NCBI RefSeq assembly: GCF_002443255.2
Contig: NW_019211454.1
Span: forward strand, 36,305,877 to 36,369,876
Length of the DNA: 64,000 nt
Origin: Varroa destructor
Lineage: Eukaryota; Arthropoda; Arachnida; Mesostigmata; Varroidae
Direction of reading: 5' to 3'
Shown here piece after piece: positions 62,507 to 64,000 of this stretch; position 1 is the first letter of the stretch, and the number at the start of each line of letters is the position of its first letter. The notes under the pieces were generated by a model. The model saw only the letters and a list, made by a program, of their open reading frames with translations, had not been told where the DNA came from and searched no databases. Made by a program: the position numbers and the translations under genes.

Positions 62507-64000
62507 CGGCAGGTAAACGCTAGTAGTCGACTATTGAACACGTGACGAACGTCATGTATGTTCACTGGCGTTTAAAAACTTTCGGTACGGTAGTAATGTA
62601 CAGGATGGGTCACATAAAAGGGTTGTCTTTATCCAGCATAACCAATCACCGCAGTCAAAACTTAATTTGGGACAAACCGGTCACAAGCCCTTTTGCAGTG
62701 GTCCTATGGAAAGATGCGAAAGTTTCTTTGAATGCTTGTGATAGCAGGAGAAAACAACTCGGGCGTTTTCGTTACGAAACCTTTTGCTCAATAGCATATC
62801 CATTCGTGGGCTGCGCAACGGTCATGCCAGAGTCTGCTTATATTCTCAAAGAACTAATCCGCTGTAGTAAGTCCGTGCGCTAGTTTACTAGAAAACGCAA
62901 GGCTTTTGAGACACTTATCCACGATAGTAGAACGATAAACAACATGCACATAAACTTTACTAATACTGAGGTTAATTTTTGAGAAAAGTATAGGGGCATA
63001 ACGGTGGCCCAGGACACCACATTCAGAAAAGGAAGTTATGATCAATTCATGTTGTCGATAATGCATTTCTTCGTTAGAAAAACCAAAGTCGACTTCAATT
63101 TATTCTTCTGAAAACTGAAAAGCAAATAAGAAGTCATTAGCTTTTAATGTCCTCAGGGCATATCTTTCGGATCCTCAGAGCACATCTTTCGGACTCCCTT
63201 GACATCGAAGAATGCATATTATTTTGTCCGTGAAAGGGTAGCCCTAGTCGTGTTACAGTTTGACGATCGTTCTATTTCCATCAGAAAAACAGCGATGTGC
63301 ATCGAAACGGTGTGAATTAGCTCAAACTTTCCACTGTTTTTCCTTTAGCGCGGGCTTGCTGTGATAAAGCGGGATTTGTCTTCTGTAACTGACAAACGCT
63401 GAAGCTAAGTGTCGATGGGGATGCGTGTATAACTTGGATCATAGAAAGTTGATCTTCGTTCATGGTGCACAGATATTCTATTTTTCATCATAATGAACCT
63501 TAAGTTTTGTTTCAAACCGAACTCTTCTTGTATCAACAATAGTGGATGAAAGGCTTCCTGCCATTACTAACAGCCCGTGATTCTCCGAAATTAGATAGGT
63601 CACCCTCTATATCAGACGTCCAAGAGCTTCGGATCAGTAACAATTGTGGATTAAAATGTTTACTTGTATTGCGTACGGATAGCATTTAGAGTTTTAGTGC
63701 CTTATGCGATACCTATGTAAACTAAAATTTTAGGCGGTTGGTTTTGGGTATGAGACGGAAGAGCTGAGCTAACGTTTATCCACCGTTCAAGGAATAACGG
63801 AGTAATTTTCCGATACATTATAAGACTGATGATTATTGTGTAAGTGGGGCCGATGACGCTTTATCATAAGAGTGTAGCATCAAAGGCCTCGAAACAACTC
63901 CTGTTGTAAGGACTATATCTGCGTTTATAAAAGCAATATCGTAAACAACTGATCAGCGTCTAATAGTGGTATGTACTTGACTTTGTGGACTCAAGGAAGA
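62507..64000. other. Downstream flank, no supported gene
   Basis: A 113-codon frame at 62542-62883 begins at GTG right behind the membrane-protein gene and is probably chance. The 22-bp duplication at 63150 is the only repeat seen. Confidence 0.4.
63150..63193. repeat. 22-bp tandem duplication
   Basis: TCCTCAGGGCATATCTTTCG plus GA is repeated immediately with two substitutions. Confidence 0.9.

Noticed and set aside
62542..62883. 113-codon frame right after the membrane-protein gene.
   Set aside because: GTG start, and it lies beyond the polyadenylation signal of the gene with no acceptor. Likely flank.
1..64000. CRISPR arrays, rRNA genes, bacterial operons or an organised novel defence-type system.
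   Set aside because: No spaced direct-repeat array, rRNA core sequence, Shine-Dalgarno-linked gene cluster or cluster of related genes is visible. The window reads as sparse eukaryotic DNA.

Overview
This window looks like animal nuclear DNA. It is AT-rich, roughly 60% A+T by eye, without obvious CpG loss. It has many simple repeats, short hairpins, very little coding density and GT..AG introns. I see no rRNA, operon, CRISPR array, phage or plasmid feature. An arthropod genome, possibly a mite or tick, fits the texture, but nothing in the sequence proves the lineage.

One gene is well supported. At 60300-62471 (+), three exons join without a phase break into a 121-residue protein with two membrane segments and a charged tail. 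A polyadenylation signal lies just after it. I do not recognise the family. About 1.9 kb away and pointing the other way, an Asn/Ser-rich first coding exon (58395-58119, minus) ends at a strong GTACGT donor. The two may share the region between them.

The other coding calls are partial gene models built from splice-like sites plus short open frames. The better ones are: a minus-strand chain at 30410-30218, 29454-29176 and 29026-28978 with matching phases; a plus-strand 46-base charged exon at 25090-25135 with a phase-compatible exon at 25466-25578; a first exon beginning MGSVFS at 54148-54348; a two-exon frame at 41490-41758; exons at 27295-27413 and 27746-27795, the first faintly like the end of a Harbinger-type transposase; and a minus terminal exon at 10605-10291. 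Two regions, 17.8-18.4 kb (minus) and 22.4-23.1 kb (plus), hold one reading frame interrupted by a few stops and could be decayed genes. Random sequence gives many 60-100 codon frames in 64 kb, so these calls carry low confidence.

Structural features stand out more clearly. There is a perfect 27-bp hairpin at 55739-55796, a perfect 25-bp (TA)n hairpin at 53376-53444, three identical 30-bp tandem copies at 56979-57070, an 83%-identical 63-bp direct repeat at 40265/40384, and a T10G21 run at 486-516. Two tRNA-like patches with pol III-type B boxes lie on the minus strand at 9.6 and 55.1 kb. Local GC-rich islands, chiefly 25.9-26.9, 34.3-34.8, 51.3-52.4 and 59.0-59.3 kb, are the likeliest sites of promoters or further exons.
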